A stretch of 64,000 nucleotides of DNA, from NCBI GenBank assembly GCA_001899305.1, contig MKWL01000018.1, positions 62,001 through 126,000 on the forward strand. The letters are read 5' to 3'. Every line of letters starts with the position of its first letter. Position 1 is the stretch's first letter. This document shows, one piece after another, positions 18,817 to 26,796 of this stretch. The position numbers were made by a program, and so were the translations under genes. The notes below the pieces were generated by a model. That model did no database searches. It worked only from the letters and a program-made list of their open reading frames with translations, and was not told where the DNA came from. This DNA is from Thiobacillus sp. 0-1251 (GTDB taxonomy: Bacteria; Pseudomonadota; Gammaproteobacteria; Burkholderiales; Thiobacillaceae).

Positions 18817-19416
18817 ATGAAAAAACATAACTTTCTCCCGTCTGTCCTGGGCGTTCTCCTGGCTGCCTGTGCCGTATCTGCTCATGCCGATCCGATCGGT
18901 CTGGACGTGAGCGTCGGGCTGGTGAATATCCGGCCTGATATCAAATCCCCGGTCGTGGGAGCGGATGCCACCAACGAGGTGGTGCCCATTGCGAACTTCA
19001 CGTATTACCTGAGCGAGCACTTTGCCCTGAACACGGCTGCCGGCATTACCCGCCACGAATTCAGCAATGCGGGCGGCATCCTGGGCAAGGCATCCATGGC
19101 CCCGTTCCACTTGATGGCGCAGTATCACTTCATGCCGAAGGCGGATTTCCGTCCGTATGTCGGGGTGGGGATCCACCATACCGTGTTCTTCAAGCAGAGC
19201 GGACCGGCTTTCAATGGCCTGGAGGATTTCAAGGCAGATACCGGTGCCGTCCTACAGGCGGGGTTCAGCTATACGCTGAACAAGGCTTATTTCGTCAACT
19301 TCGATGTCAAGAAGTTCTACCTTGAAACGAACGTGACCCCTCAAGGCAGCGCGAAAATCGAAACGATCACGCTCAATCCCTGGTTGATCGGACTGGCGGT
19401 GGGCAAGCAATTCTGA
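18817..19416 (+). CDS. ompW: OmpW-family outer-membrane protein
   Basis: The 199-residue protein has a signal peptide (ending VSAHA) and a small beta-barrel: DVSVGLVNIRP, FTYYLSEHFALNTAAGIT, LMAQYHFMPKADFRPYVGVG and the C-terminal LNPWLIGLAVGKQF. The length and the FRPYVGVG motif fit OmpW, an eight-stranded channel for small hydrophobic molecules. The inner ATG at 18817 is chosen because it gives the proper signal peptide. It lies upstream of the hydroxylase region and may help substrate entry, which is inference. Confidence 0.85.
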   Translation: MKKHNFLPSVLGVLLAACAVSAHADPIGLDVSVGLVNIRPDIKSPVVGADATNEVVPIANFTYYLSEHFALNTAAGITRHEFSNAGGILGKASMAPFHLMAQYHFMPKADFRPYVGVGIHHTVFFKQSGPAFNGLEDFKADTGAVLQAGFSYTLNKAYFVNFDVKKFYLETNVTPQGSAKIETITLNPWLIGLAVGKQF

Positions 19417-19489
19417 AATACAGGAGAGGCCGCGGGTATATGGGTTTGAAAGAGGGGGGGCGAACGCGAATTCTCCCGACAAACGCACC

Positions 19490-19526
19490 GCAGGAAAAAC
19501 GCCGGGATGACCGGCGTTTTTCCTGC
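19490..19526. terminator. Strong intrinsic terminator after ompW
   Basis: A perfect 16-bp inverted repeat (GCAGGAAAAACGCCGG and its complement) surrounds a GATGA loop, with a T5 run inside the right arm. It can act in both directions and separates ompW from the Nif11-like gene. Confidence 0.8.
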
Positions 19527-19631
19527 GTGCTCACTGGAGGCACCCATGCTCATGGCATCCGGCCAACCTTTGGACGTGGGAGTTCCGGAATTTTCAATAC
19601 GTGGTTTTACGTGTGTTGTGCCGTGTCGATA

Positions 19632-19665
19632 CGGGTTATCCGCCGGGCGGACATTGCGTATAAAT
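19632..19665 (+). promoter_or_regulatory. Promoter of the Nif11-like gene, similar to the alkB-like promoter
   Basis: CGGGTTATCC is followed at 27 bp (start to start) by TATAAAT (19659-19665), giving TTATCC-N17-TATAAA. The same arrangement with the same spacing occurs upstream of the AlkB-like gene at 24877-24910, and both have ACGTGT about 21-23 bp further upstream. Confidence 0.6.
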
Positions 19666-19772
19666 CACGGGTGTATCCGGCGGAATGTCTTCATGCGAGG
19701 GGGGGCCTACGGCGCTTGGATCAGGGCTGGGGCGTCATGCCCCGACACGTCGATGAATCTAAGGAGCTAAAC

Positions 19773-20051
19773 ATGTTGAAAGCGGCATTGGAGCGAGATA
19801 CCCAGAATCGCCCGTTCGAGAAAAGCATCAAACAATTCGGCGAGATTGTCATGGCCGAACCCGCATTGCTTGCCAAATTGGAAGAGACGCGCGATGCGAA
19901 CAGCTTCATTGCGACATACTGCAAGCTGGCTTCGGAGAAAGGCATTCATTTCACTCCAGACGACATGCGCATCGTCGTTCAGGAACAAAAGCAGGGCAGC
20001 AACTGGGTGATTCCCAAGGCCGTCCTGAACATCGTGCGCGAACGCTTCTGA
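19773..20051 (+). CDS. Nif11-domain-like small protein
   Basis: This 92-residue protein has an AAGGAG ribosome site 8 bp upstream. The core FGEIVMAEPALLAKLEETRD followed by GIHFTPDDMRIVVQE resembles the Nif11 domain, found near nitrogen-fixation genes and as leader-like sequences of modified peptides. There is no GG cleavage motif and no Cys-rich core, so it is probably not a peptide precursor. Function unknown. It shares a promoter design with the alkB-like hydroxylase and pairs with the 99-residue protein 11 bp downstream. Confidence 0.7.
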   Translation: MLKAALERDTQNRPFEKSIKQFGEIVMAEPALLAKLEETRDANSFIATYCKLASEKGIHFTPDDMRIVVQEQKQGSNWVIPKAVLNIVRERF

Positions 20052-20062
20052 GGAGAACAGAA

Positions 20063-20362
20063 ATGGACGATATCAAAACCCGTAGCGGCAGAGTCGTGGG
20101 TAGCTGGAATGGCGAGCGCGCACGCGACTTGATGGCCGAAATTGCCCGGATCAAGCAGATGCTGATCCAGGAAAAATCTTCGGAATCGCTGGATTCCCGG
20201 TCGATGCCTCACCGTGACCAGCTGCATCAGGACCTGCTCGAATTCAAGGCCTACCATTTATGGGGGTGCGACAGGCATGGCGAGTGCGTGGTGGGAACCA
20301 ACGCCAATCGCATCGAAAGTGTGGACAAGGTGCTTTCGTTTTCGCTGATCGACCATCACTGA
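20063..20362 (+). CDS. Hypothetical protein paired with the Nif11-like protein
   Basis: This 99-residue soluble protein follows the Nif11-like gene by 11 bp with GAGGAG upstream of its ATG. The N-terminal half is charged and helical (ARDLMAEIARIKQMLIQEK) and the C-terminal half has KAYHLWGCDRHGECVVG with two cysteines. I do not recognise the family. Regular codon use and a good ribosome site support it as a real gene cotranscribed with its neighbour. Confidence 0.7.
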   Translation: MDDIKTRSGRVVGSWNGERARDLMAEIARIKQMLIQEKSSESLDSRSMPHRDQLHQDLLEFKAYHLWGCDRHGECVVGTNANRIESVDKVLSFSLIDHH

Positions 20363-20480
20363 ATCCAGCCCTGCGTGTCCTGCGCCGACGAGGCTGGAAG
20401 GACGTCAGCGCAGGGCACATTGCCGGAGCGTGGTACACGCTGTATGTTTGCCCAGTTGGTCGTCGAATAGAGTCGCTGAT

Positions 20481-21644
20481 ATGCACCGTCAAGAAATGTC
20501 CGCCCTGCTGCTCAAGGTGCAGGAAATTGCCAAGGATGTCGTGGCGCCAAACGTGGAACGTACGGACCGTGATGCGCTTTGGCCCGAGCCGGGGATCCGT
20601 GCGCTGCAGCGCGAAGGACTGGGAGGCGCGGTCATCCCAACCGCTTATGGCGGGCTGGGGCATGGGCTCATGGCGTTGGTAAGGGTGTGCGAGACGCTGG
20701 GGCAGGAATGCGCCTCCACCGCGATCTGTTACGGCATGCATTGCGTCGGCGCTTCTGTCATTGCGGCGAATGCCACGCCGGACCAACAGGCGCGATTCCT
20801 GACGCCGATCTGCGAGGGACGTCACATCACGACGCTGTCCTTGAGCGAAGCCGGCACCGGTGCCCATTTCTATCTGCCGCAAACGACTCTGGAGGCGGTG
20901 TCTTCGGATGAATTCAGCCTGACGGGCAGCAAGACTTTCGTCACCAATGGTGGCCATGCCGATTCCTACGTGGTGTCGGCGGTCGCCGCCTCGCCCGAAG
21001 CCCCCATCGGACAATTTTCCTGCGTGGTCGTCCCGGCCGACTCACAGGGAGTCCGCTGGGGAGCCGAGTGGGACGGCCTGGGCATGCGCGGCAATTCCTC
21101 GCGCACCATGGAATTGCAGGGCGTGCGCGTGCCGCGCAGCAATCTGCTGGGCAAGGAAGGCGACCAGATCTGGTACATCTTCAACGTGGTCACGCCCTAT
21201 TTTCTGATGGCCATGGCCGGCACCTTCCTGGGTGTTGCCACCACGGCACTGGACGAGGCCCGGAAACATCTGATCCGGCGCTACCACACCCATACGGGCT
21301 CGAACCTGGCACAGGCCTCGGTATTGCAGCATCGTCTGGGCACCCTGTGGGCGACGCTGGAGCGCACGCGCCAATTGACTTACCACGCCGCCGCCAGCTT
21401 CGATGCAGGCGAGCCGGATGCGCTCACCGCAGTCATGGCGGCCAAGGTCGAAGTGGCCGATTGCGCGGTCACCGTGGTCAACGAAGCCATGACCCTGAGC
21501 GGCGGGATCGGATATCGAAACGGCTCACGCCTGCACCGTCTGCTGCGCGACGCGCGGGCCGCCCATCTGATGTCGCCCACGACCGATATCCTGCGCGTCT
21601 GGATCGGCCGCGCCTTGCTTGGCCAGCCTTTGCTGTCGGACTAG
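20481..21644 (+). CDS. Acyl-CoA-dehydrogenase-family flavoprotein lacking the usual catalytic Glu
   Basis: This 387-residue protein starts at the ATG at 20481 (MHRQEMSALL); a second Met five codons on is possible. The acyl-CoA dehydrogenase fold is clear: IPTAYGGLGHG, TLSLSEAGTGAHF, GSKTFVTNGGHAD and GGIGYRNGSRLHRLLRDARA. Where typical enzymes have EGT (catalytic Glu) it has AHLMSPTTDILRVW, so the standard C-terminal base is missing. It could be a related oxidase or oxygenase, or use another base. The histidine kinase follows after 4 bp, so it is probably cotranscribed with the two-component system. Confidence 0.83.
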   Translation: MHRQEMSALLLKVQEIAKDVVAPNVERTDRDALWPEPGIRALQREGLGGAVIPTAYGGLGHGLMALVRVCETLGQECASTAICYGMHCVGASVIAANATPDQQARFLTPICEGRHITTLSLSEAGTGAHFYLPQTTLEAVSSDEFSLTGSKTFVTNGGHADSYVVSAVAASPEAPIGQFSCVVVPADSQGVRWGAEWDGLGMRGNSSRTMELQGVRVPRSNLLGKEGDQIWYIFNVVTPYFLMAMAGTFLGVATTALDEARKHLIRRYHTHTGSNLAQASVLQHRLGTLWATLERTRQLTYHAAASFDAGEPDALTAVMAAKVEVADCAVTVVNEAMTLSGGIGYRNGSRLHRLLRDARAAHLMSPTTDILRVWIGRALLGQPLLSD

Positions 21645-21648
21645 CGAC

Positions 21649-24120
21649 ATGGCCACTGCCCATTCGGAGCTTGGTGGGGTTCTGCATCTGGTCGGCGTGG
21701 CGCCCGCGATCAACACCTTGTTGCGAAGCGCACTGGAACCCGAGGTGACGGTCGAAGCATTGGGCAGCCAGGAGCGGCTGTATCACCGTTTCCAGGAAGG
21801 GCACCAGCCTGCCGATACCGTGCTGCTGGGCATGGACATCGAGGAACCGGTGCGCATCGCCCAGCGCATCCATACGTATGACCACCATGTTCCCATCCTG
21901 ATCCTGACCGCGCCCTCGCGCTGCGACCAGTTGAAACGCACGCTGATGTTCAGCCCCTTCCTGGGCAACGAAGTGGTGCCGTGGTCCACCGCCGAGGTGG
22001 ACGAACTGCCGTCCGCCATCCGTGATGCGGTGAATCGGCGGCGGCAGCGCATGCGTTATCTGAACACGATCTCGCGTGCGCAGATCCGGCTGGAAAAACT
22101 GCCTCTGCTCCAGCCGGAGGCGACCTACTATCTGGATCAACTGCTCGATCATGCGCCCATCGGCGTGCTGACGGTCGACCTGAACTGCGCCATCCTGACC
22201 ATCAACCGTCAGGCCCAGACCATTCTGGGTGTGAGCGAGCGGAGCGCACTGGGACGGCCGCTGGAGGAACAGTTTCCGTTGCGTGAGCAGGGGCGCATGG
22301 CCGCCTTGCTGCAGCAGGGGCTGAAAGGCATGGAACGACATAAGCCGGAGATTTTCGAGGTCGACGTCCCGGGCGGGCCCGTCCGCTTTCTGGAAGTCAC
22401 GCCGGCACCGCTGGCCTATCGCACCGGGCAGCGCGGCGCCATGTTGATCCTGCAGGACGTGACTGACCGTGTGGCGGCGGAATGCGAGCGGCAACGGGCG
22501 GAAGACGACTTGCGCTATCACGCCACGGTACTGCGTTCGTTCCATGAAATCAGTTCCGACCGGGAACTCAGCCTGGAAGAGAAACTGCACCGGCTCCTGA
22601 AACTGGGGTGCGAACAATTCAGTCTGCCGAACGCAATCCTGTCGCGCATCGACGGCCAGTGTTTCCAGATCCTGGATTCCGTCAGCGATCATCCGGCGTA
22701 CGTGGTGGGAACGAGCAAGGATCTCGACCAGACTTATTGCAGCGCAACCGTCTTCACCAATGAGCCAGTGGCCTTCGAGCATGCCAGCATCACCGAATGG
22801 CGTACGCATCCGAGCTATCTCAAGCATCATATGGAAGCGTATATCGGCGTACGCATCGTGGTCGACGGCGGCCTGTACGGAACCCTCTGTTTTACCGGTC
22901 CCATGCCACGCCCCTCGTCATTCAGTGCGGCCGACCTGGAAGTCCTCAAGCTGATGTCGCAATGGGTGGGTAACGAATTGCAGCGCGAACGCGCCGAGGC
23001 CCACATGCGCAAGCTGTCGGGCGCGCTGGAGCAGGCTGCTGATTCAGTGATGATCACGGATCGCGACAGGCGCATCGAATACGTCAACCCGGCTTTCGAG
23101 CGCCTGACCGGCTATGCCAAGGCGGACGTGATTGGCCACAAGACCTATTTCTTGCGTTCGGGCGTACACGATGAAATGTTTTACCAGGATCTCTGGCAGG
23201 TGGTCGAGAATGGTGGCGTCTATCGCGGTGTCCTGGTCAATCGCAAGAAGGATGGCAGTATTTTCCATGAGCAGAAGACGATCTCGCCACTCAAGGACGT
23301 GCAAGGCCGGATCACGCATTTCATCTCGACCGGCCACGACATTTCCGATCGGGTGAAAGCCGAGGAACTCGACCGCCAACACAAGGCGGAACTGGCGCAC
23401 GTCGGCCGCCTGAGCGTCCTGGGGGAAATGACCTCCGGCCTGGCGCATGAACTGAACCAGCCCCTGTGTGCCATCACCACCTATGCACAGACTTGCCTGC
23501 GCATCATTCAATCCGGCAACTGCAAGCCGGACGATGTGCGCTACGGACTTGAGCAGGTGGTGAAGCAGGCCGAACTCGGTGGTGCGATCTTTCGCCGTCT
23601 GCGCAACTTCGCGCGCAAGGGTGACTTGCGCCAGCAGCGCATTGACCTGCGTGAGGTGATCCTGGAGGCCGCCAGTTTCGTGCGTGCCGATGTACAACAG
23701 AATCAGGTGCAACTGCACCTGGATATTCCGCGCCAGTTGCCTGCCGTCATGGCAGACCCGATCCAGATCGAGCAGGTTCTACTCAACCTCGTCCGCAACA
23801 GTATGGACGCCTTATCCGACACGGACGAAGGGCGGCGGCAGATTACTATCAAGGCAGTCCGCCACGAGCGCCATTCGGTCAAGGTATGCATCAGCGACAA
23901 CGGATGCGGCTGTCCGCAGGAGGTGGCAGATCGGCTGTTCGAACCTTTCTTCACCACCAAGGCAACCGGGCTCGGCATTGGCCTGGGCATCAGCCAGAGC
24001 ATCATCGATGCGCACGGCGGTCATCTCTGGCTGGAGGAAGGTGCCGTACAGGGGGCCACGTTCTGTTTCGTTCTGCCCGGTTCTGGAGAGTCCCGACATG
24101 AAAAGCACCCAATCCGGTAA
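21649..24120 (+). CDS. Soluble multi-domain sensor histidine kinase (PAS-GAF-PAS)
   Basis: The 823-residue protein has an N-terminal receiver-like region (residues about 5-130), a PAS domain (about 155-275), a GAF domain (about 300-455) and a second PAS (about 460-580). HisKA follows with GEMTSGLAHELNQPL (His600), then HATPase with LVRNSMDAL and GLGIGLGISQSIIDAHGG. No membrane segment is seen, so it senses inside the cell. The HELNQPL box is of the FixL/NodV/TodS class. The FixJ-type regulator overlaps its 3' end by 23 bp and is the obvious partner. Confidence 0.9.
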   Translation: MATAHSELGGVLHLVGVAPAINTLLRSALEPEVTVEALGSQERLYHRFQEGHQPADTVLLGMDIEEPVRIAQRIHTYDHHVPILILTAPSRCDQLKRTLMFSPFLGNEVVPWSTAEVDELPSAIRDAVNRRRQRMRYLNTISRAQIRLEKLPLLQPEATYYLDQLLDHAPIGVLTVDLNCAILTINRQAQTILGVSERSALGRPLEEQFPLREQGRMAALLQQGLKGMERHKPEIFEVDVPGGPVRFLEVTPAPLAYRTGQRGAMLILQDVTDRVAAECERQRAEDDLRYHATVLRSFHEISSDRELSLEEKLHRLLKLGCEQFSLPNAILSRIDGQCFQILDSVSDHPAYVVGTSKDLDQTYCSATVFTNEPVAFEHASITEWRTHPSYLKHHMEAYIGVRIVVDGGLYGTLCFTGPMPRPSSFSAADLEVLKLMSQWVGNELQRERAEAHMRKLSGALEQAADSVMITDRDRRIEYVNPAFERLTGYAKADVIGHKTYFLRSGVHDEMFYQDLWQVVENGGVYRGVLVNRKKDGSIFHEQKTISPLKDVQGRITHFISTGHDISDRVKAEELDRQHKAELAHVGRLSVLGEMTSGLAHELNQPLCAITTYAQTCLRIIQSGNCKPDDVRYGLEQVVKQAELGGAIFRRLRNFARKGDLRQQRIDLREVILEAASFVRADVQQNQVQLHLDIPRQLPAVMADPIQIEQVLLNLVRNSMDALSDTDEGRRQITIKAVRHERHSVKVCISDNGCGCPQEVADRLFEPFFTTKATGLGIGLGISQSIIDAHGGHLWLEEGAVQGATFCFVLPGSGESRHEKHPIR

Positions 24121-24733
24121 GGCGACCGTTTTTATCGTCGATGACAATCCCGCGGTACGCGATGCGGTCCGTTGGCTCGTCGAGCAGGTCGGTCTCAATG
24201 CAAAAACCTTCGCTTCGGCGCGCGATTTTCTGGCCGCCTTCCAGCCCGGCATGCGCGGTTGCCTGGTGCTGGACATCCGCATGCCCGGCATGAGCGGCAT
24301 CGAACTCCAGGAAAAGCTGTCCCGCGAGCAGGTGCATCTACCGGTCATCATCGTGACCGGCCATGGCGACGTGCCGGTCACGGTGCGCGCCATGAAGACC
24401 GGCGCCTTCGAGTTCCTGCAGAAGCCCTTCAATGACCAGGTTCTGATCGATGCCATCCAGGCCGCGCTGGGCAAATACAGCGCAGTCTGGGAACAGGAGG
24501 ATAAACGCAGCCAGGCCAACCGGAGTCTGGCGACGCTGACGCGGCGCGAGCGCGAGATCCTCGAACTGTTGCGTCGCGGCAAGCCCAACAAAGTGATTGC
24601 CGCCGAGCTGGATTTGTCCGTGCGCACGGTGGAAGGACATCGTGCCAATATCACGGAGAAGATGGGCGTCAAATCCCTCGGCCAGCTGATCGAGCTGCTG
24701 CTCAAGTCGGACCCGGACAACGTGTCCAGTTGA
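24098..24733 (+). CDS. FixJ/NarL-type response regulator
   Basis: The 211-residue protein has a receiver domain with phospho-acceptor Asp59 in VLDIRMPGMSG, VTGHGDVPVTVRAMKTG and KPF. The C-terminal LuxR-type HTH reads LTRREREILELLRRG ... VRTVEGHRANI. It overlaps the kinase gene upstream. Because the alkB-like operon begins 288 bp downstream, control of that operon is likely but not proven. A hairpin, GGGGCA/TGCCCC at 24742-24758, follows the stop without a T-run. Confidence 0.92.
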   Translation: MKSTQSGKATVFIVDDNPAVRDAVRWLVEQVGLNAKTFASARDFLAAFQPGMRGCLVLDIRMPGMSGIELQEKLSREQVHLPVIIVTGHGDVPVTVRAMKTGAFEFLQKPFNDQVLIDAIQAALGKYSAVWEQEDKRSQANRSLATLTRREREILELLRRGKPNKVIAAELDLSVRTVEGHRANITEKMGVKSLGQLIELLLKSDPDNVSS

Positions 24734-24876
24734 ATTCTCCTGGGGCATGTCCTGCCCCGAACGGAACGCCACGTGCCGACTGCAATGTCCTGGCACGGCT
24801 CGTCATTCAAATCCCTCCCGCGCATTGCCAGATGCGCCAAGACCCGCGTATTTCCACGTGTTCCACCGTATTTTTT

Positions 24877-24910
24877 CGGGTTACCCCGGGCACATCCTGT
24901 CGGTATAAAT
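24877..24910 (+). promoter_or_regulatory. Promoter of the alkB-like operon
   Basis: CGGGTTACCC precedes TATAAAT (24904-24910) by 27 bp start to start, giving TTACCC-N17-TATAAA. It matches the arrangement upstream of the Nif11-like gene at 19632-19665. CGGGTTAYCC overlapping the -35 may be an activator site. The rest of the 288-bp gap holds no gene. Confidence 0.6.
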
Positions 24911-25020
24911 CGCCTCAGATGGTGAGTTTGCGATTCGGCCTTCCCCTCCCTCGCAGGTCGCTTTGCAGACTCATCGTCACCTTACGTCCACAAAACGAGG
25001 CATATAAAAGGAGCCACATC

Positions 25021-26301
25021 ATGCGCAGTCTCATATTCGGTCATCTTGTCTACATGTATACGCCGCTCGGCATTCTGGCCACCATCGCCGGGATATTGCT
25101 GGGCGGTCCCTGGGTGTGGGTCGGGATCGGCATCTTCGCCTTCAATATCACCATGGACACCCTCACGTTCGGCATTCACAGCAAGGGTGCGGCCGTCAAC
25201 AAGAAAGGGCAGCCCGTCGGTTCGCCCACCATCCTCAACCTGATGATGTACGCCCAGCTGCTCAGCTTCATCGCGCTTCAACTCGCGGTGGTCTGGCGCA
25301 TTTACCAGTATGTGGCCGGCGTTCCCATCGAAACCATGATGTGGAACGGCTATGCCTACCAGAACGGAATAACCGGCCTCGAACTGGTGGCAGTCGTGGT
25401 GGGGGCCGGCATGCATCAGGGACTGGGCATCATGTTTGGCCATGAGCTCTCCCACACCAAGGGGATCGGCTTCCTGATCTCCCGGATGATGATGAGCCTG
25501 TCCGGCGCCGCCGCATTCTGCTACGCCCACGTCTACAACCATCACCTCGAATTGGGACGCGCTTGGCTGGGCCCCGAAGGCAACAAGATGATGGAAGACA
25601 CGGACCCGGCAACCGCACCGCGCGGACGCAGCCTCTACAAGCACTGGGTGATCTCGACGATCGGACAGTCCTATTTCGGGTACCGGACCGAGCAGCGCCG
25701 CCTGAAGCGTATGGGCAAATCCTTCTTCTCCTTCTCCAATCGCTGGATCCGCGGCTATCTGCTGAGTATCCCGACCGTAGCGCTGTTTGCCGGGGTTGGC
25801 TACATGGCAGGGGGACAGGACGGCGCGCTGCTGAGTTTGGGCTGCATGCTGTTGATCTGGGCGATTTCCACCTTTGAACTGGAAGCGCTCAACTACATGG
25901 AGCACTACGGCCTGATTCGCGTGAAGGATCAGCCGATCGAATATCGCCACTCCTGGGACAACGACAACGCCTTCACCAGCTGGGCCTTTATCGAGATCGG
26001 GCGCCAGGCCGATCACCATGACCGCGGCGAAACCCATTTCTGGGAACTCACCAGCGTGGGCCAACCCTCGTCGCCCGCGGGCGCACCCAATGCGCGCATC
26101 GGTTACTACACCGAATTCGTGCTGGCACTGATCCCGCCGCTGTGGCACGCCGTCTACAAGAAGAAATTGGCGATCTGGGACCGCGACTTCGCGTCGCCCG
26201 AAGAACGCAAGATTGCCAAGGAGATCAACCGCAAGGTTGGCTACGAGGTCAATCCTGAATCCATCAGCGGCCAGCGGCTGGAAGTCAGCTACGCCCTGTA
26301 A
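25021..26301 (+). CDS. AlkB/XylM-type integral-membrane di-iron hydroxylase with altered third His box
   Basis: This 426-residue membrane protein starts at an ATG with an AAAGGAG site. It has several hydrophobic segments and AlkB-type histidine boxes: HELSH at 141-145, HVYNHH at 170-175 and NYMEHYG at 291-297. The third box reads RQADHH (329-333), so the first His of HxxHH is Gln. Family members hydroxylate alkanes, xylenes or related compounds using electrons from a rubredoxin or a XylA-type reductase. Here a truncated globin and a XylA-like reductase follow. The substrate is unknown; a small methylated or sulfur compound is possible. Confidence 0.88.
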   Translation: MRSLIFGHLVYMYTPLGILATIAGILLGGPWVWVGIGIFAFNITMDTLTFGIHSKGAAVNKKGQPVGSPTILNLMMYAQLLSFIALQLAVVWRIYQYVAGVPIETMMWNGYAYQNGITGLELVAVVVGAGMHQGLGIMFGHELSHTKGIGFLISRMMMSLSGAAAFCYAHVYNHHLELGRAWLGPEGNKMMEDTDPATAPRGRSLYKHWVISTIGQSYFGYRTEQRRLKRMGKSFFSFSNRWIRGYLLSIPTVALFAGVGYMAGGQDGALLSLGCMLLIWAISTFELEALNYMEHYGLIRVKDQPIEYRHSWDNDNAFTSWAFIEIGRQADHHDRGETHFWELTSVGQPSSPAGAPNARIGYYTEFVLALIPPLWHAVYKKKLAIWDRDFASPEERKIAKEINRKVGYEVNPESISGQRLEVSYAL

Positions 26302-26309
26302 TCCCGAGT

Positions 26310-26331
26310 GCCGGCCGCATCGGTGGCCGGC
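26310..26331 (+). other. Intercistronic hairpin after the alkB-like gene
   Basis: GCCGGCC and GGCCGGC are separated by 8 nt, between the hydroxylase stop and the globin gene. There is no T-run, so it probably stabilises or tunes mRNA rather than ending transcription. Confidence 0.55.
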
Positions 26332-26377
26332 GTTGTAGCACGACATTGCGGCTGTCTGCCGCTTAGAGGAGATCGAC

Positions 26378-26743
26378 ATGAACACCGAAGCCACACTTTA
26401 CGAACGTCTTGGCAAGCGGCCTGGCATCGAAGCCATCGCCACTGACATTTTCAACAACCACGTCAAGAACCCGAAGGTCAAAACGCGCTATGCAAACAGC
26501 GACCCGGCCAACGTGATCCGCCTGGTGACCGAGATGTGCTGCGCCGGGTTTGGCGGACCGGAGACCTATACCGGCAAGGACATGATCACGGCACACACGG
26601 GCATGAACATCAACGAAGAAGAATTCATTGCGGTGTGCGACGACGTGCTGGCCGCGCTCGACAAGAACAACGTGGGCAAGCGCGAAAAGGATGAAGTCCT
26701 CTGCATTCTGTATTCCTTGAAGAACGAGGTCGTCCACCTGTAA
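26378..26743 (+). CDS. Group 1 truncated haemoglobin
   Basis: This 121-residue protein starts MNTEATLYERLGKRPGIEAI, the usual TrHb1 beginning. The proximal haem His is His73 in MITAHTGMNI, and GGPETYTGKDM matches the E-F region. TAGAGGAG lies just upstream of the ATG. Truncated globins bind O2 or NO. Placed between a membrane hydroxylase and its reductase, delivery of O2, NO protection or a redox role are possible. The position inside the operon argues for a part in the hydroxylase system. Confidence 0.93.
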   Translation: MNTEATLYERLGKRPGIEAIATDIFNNHVKNPKVKTRYANSDPANVIRLVTEMCCAGFGGPETYTGKDMITAHTGMNINEEEFIAVCDDVLAALDKNNVGKREKDEVLCILYSLKNEVVHL

Positions 26744-26749
26744 TTGCAT

Positions 26750-26771
26750 GGGGTGCCGCCTGCGGCACCCC
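26750..26771 (+). other. Intercistronic hairpin after the globin gene
   Basis: GGGGTGCCGC and its exact complement are separated by CT, between the globin and reductase genes. There is no T-run. With the hairpin at 26310-26331, each junction of the operon is marked by a stem-loop. Confidence 0.6.
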
Positions 26772-26796
26772 TACGCTTCGCACAAGGAGTTGCATC

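Noticed and set aside
19507-19770. Possible 87-codon gene between the terminator and the Nif11-like gene
   Set aside because: It covers the predicted promoter of the Nif11-like gene and has no recognisable sequence or ribosome site.
24742-24758. Terminator after the first response regulator
   Set aside because: The GGGGCA/TGCCCC hairpin is short and has no T-run, so it is mentioned only with the neighbouring gene.
24982-26394. 470-codon minus-strand frame over the alkB-like gene
   Set aside because: Antisense shadow; the plus-strand gene has all family motifs.
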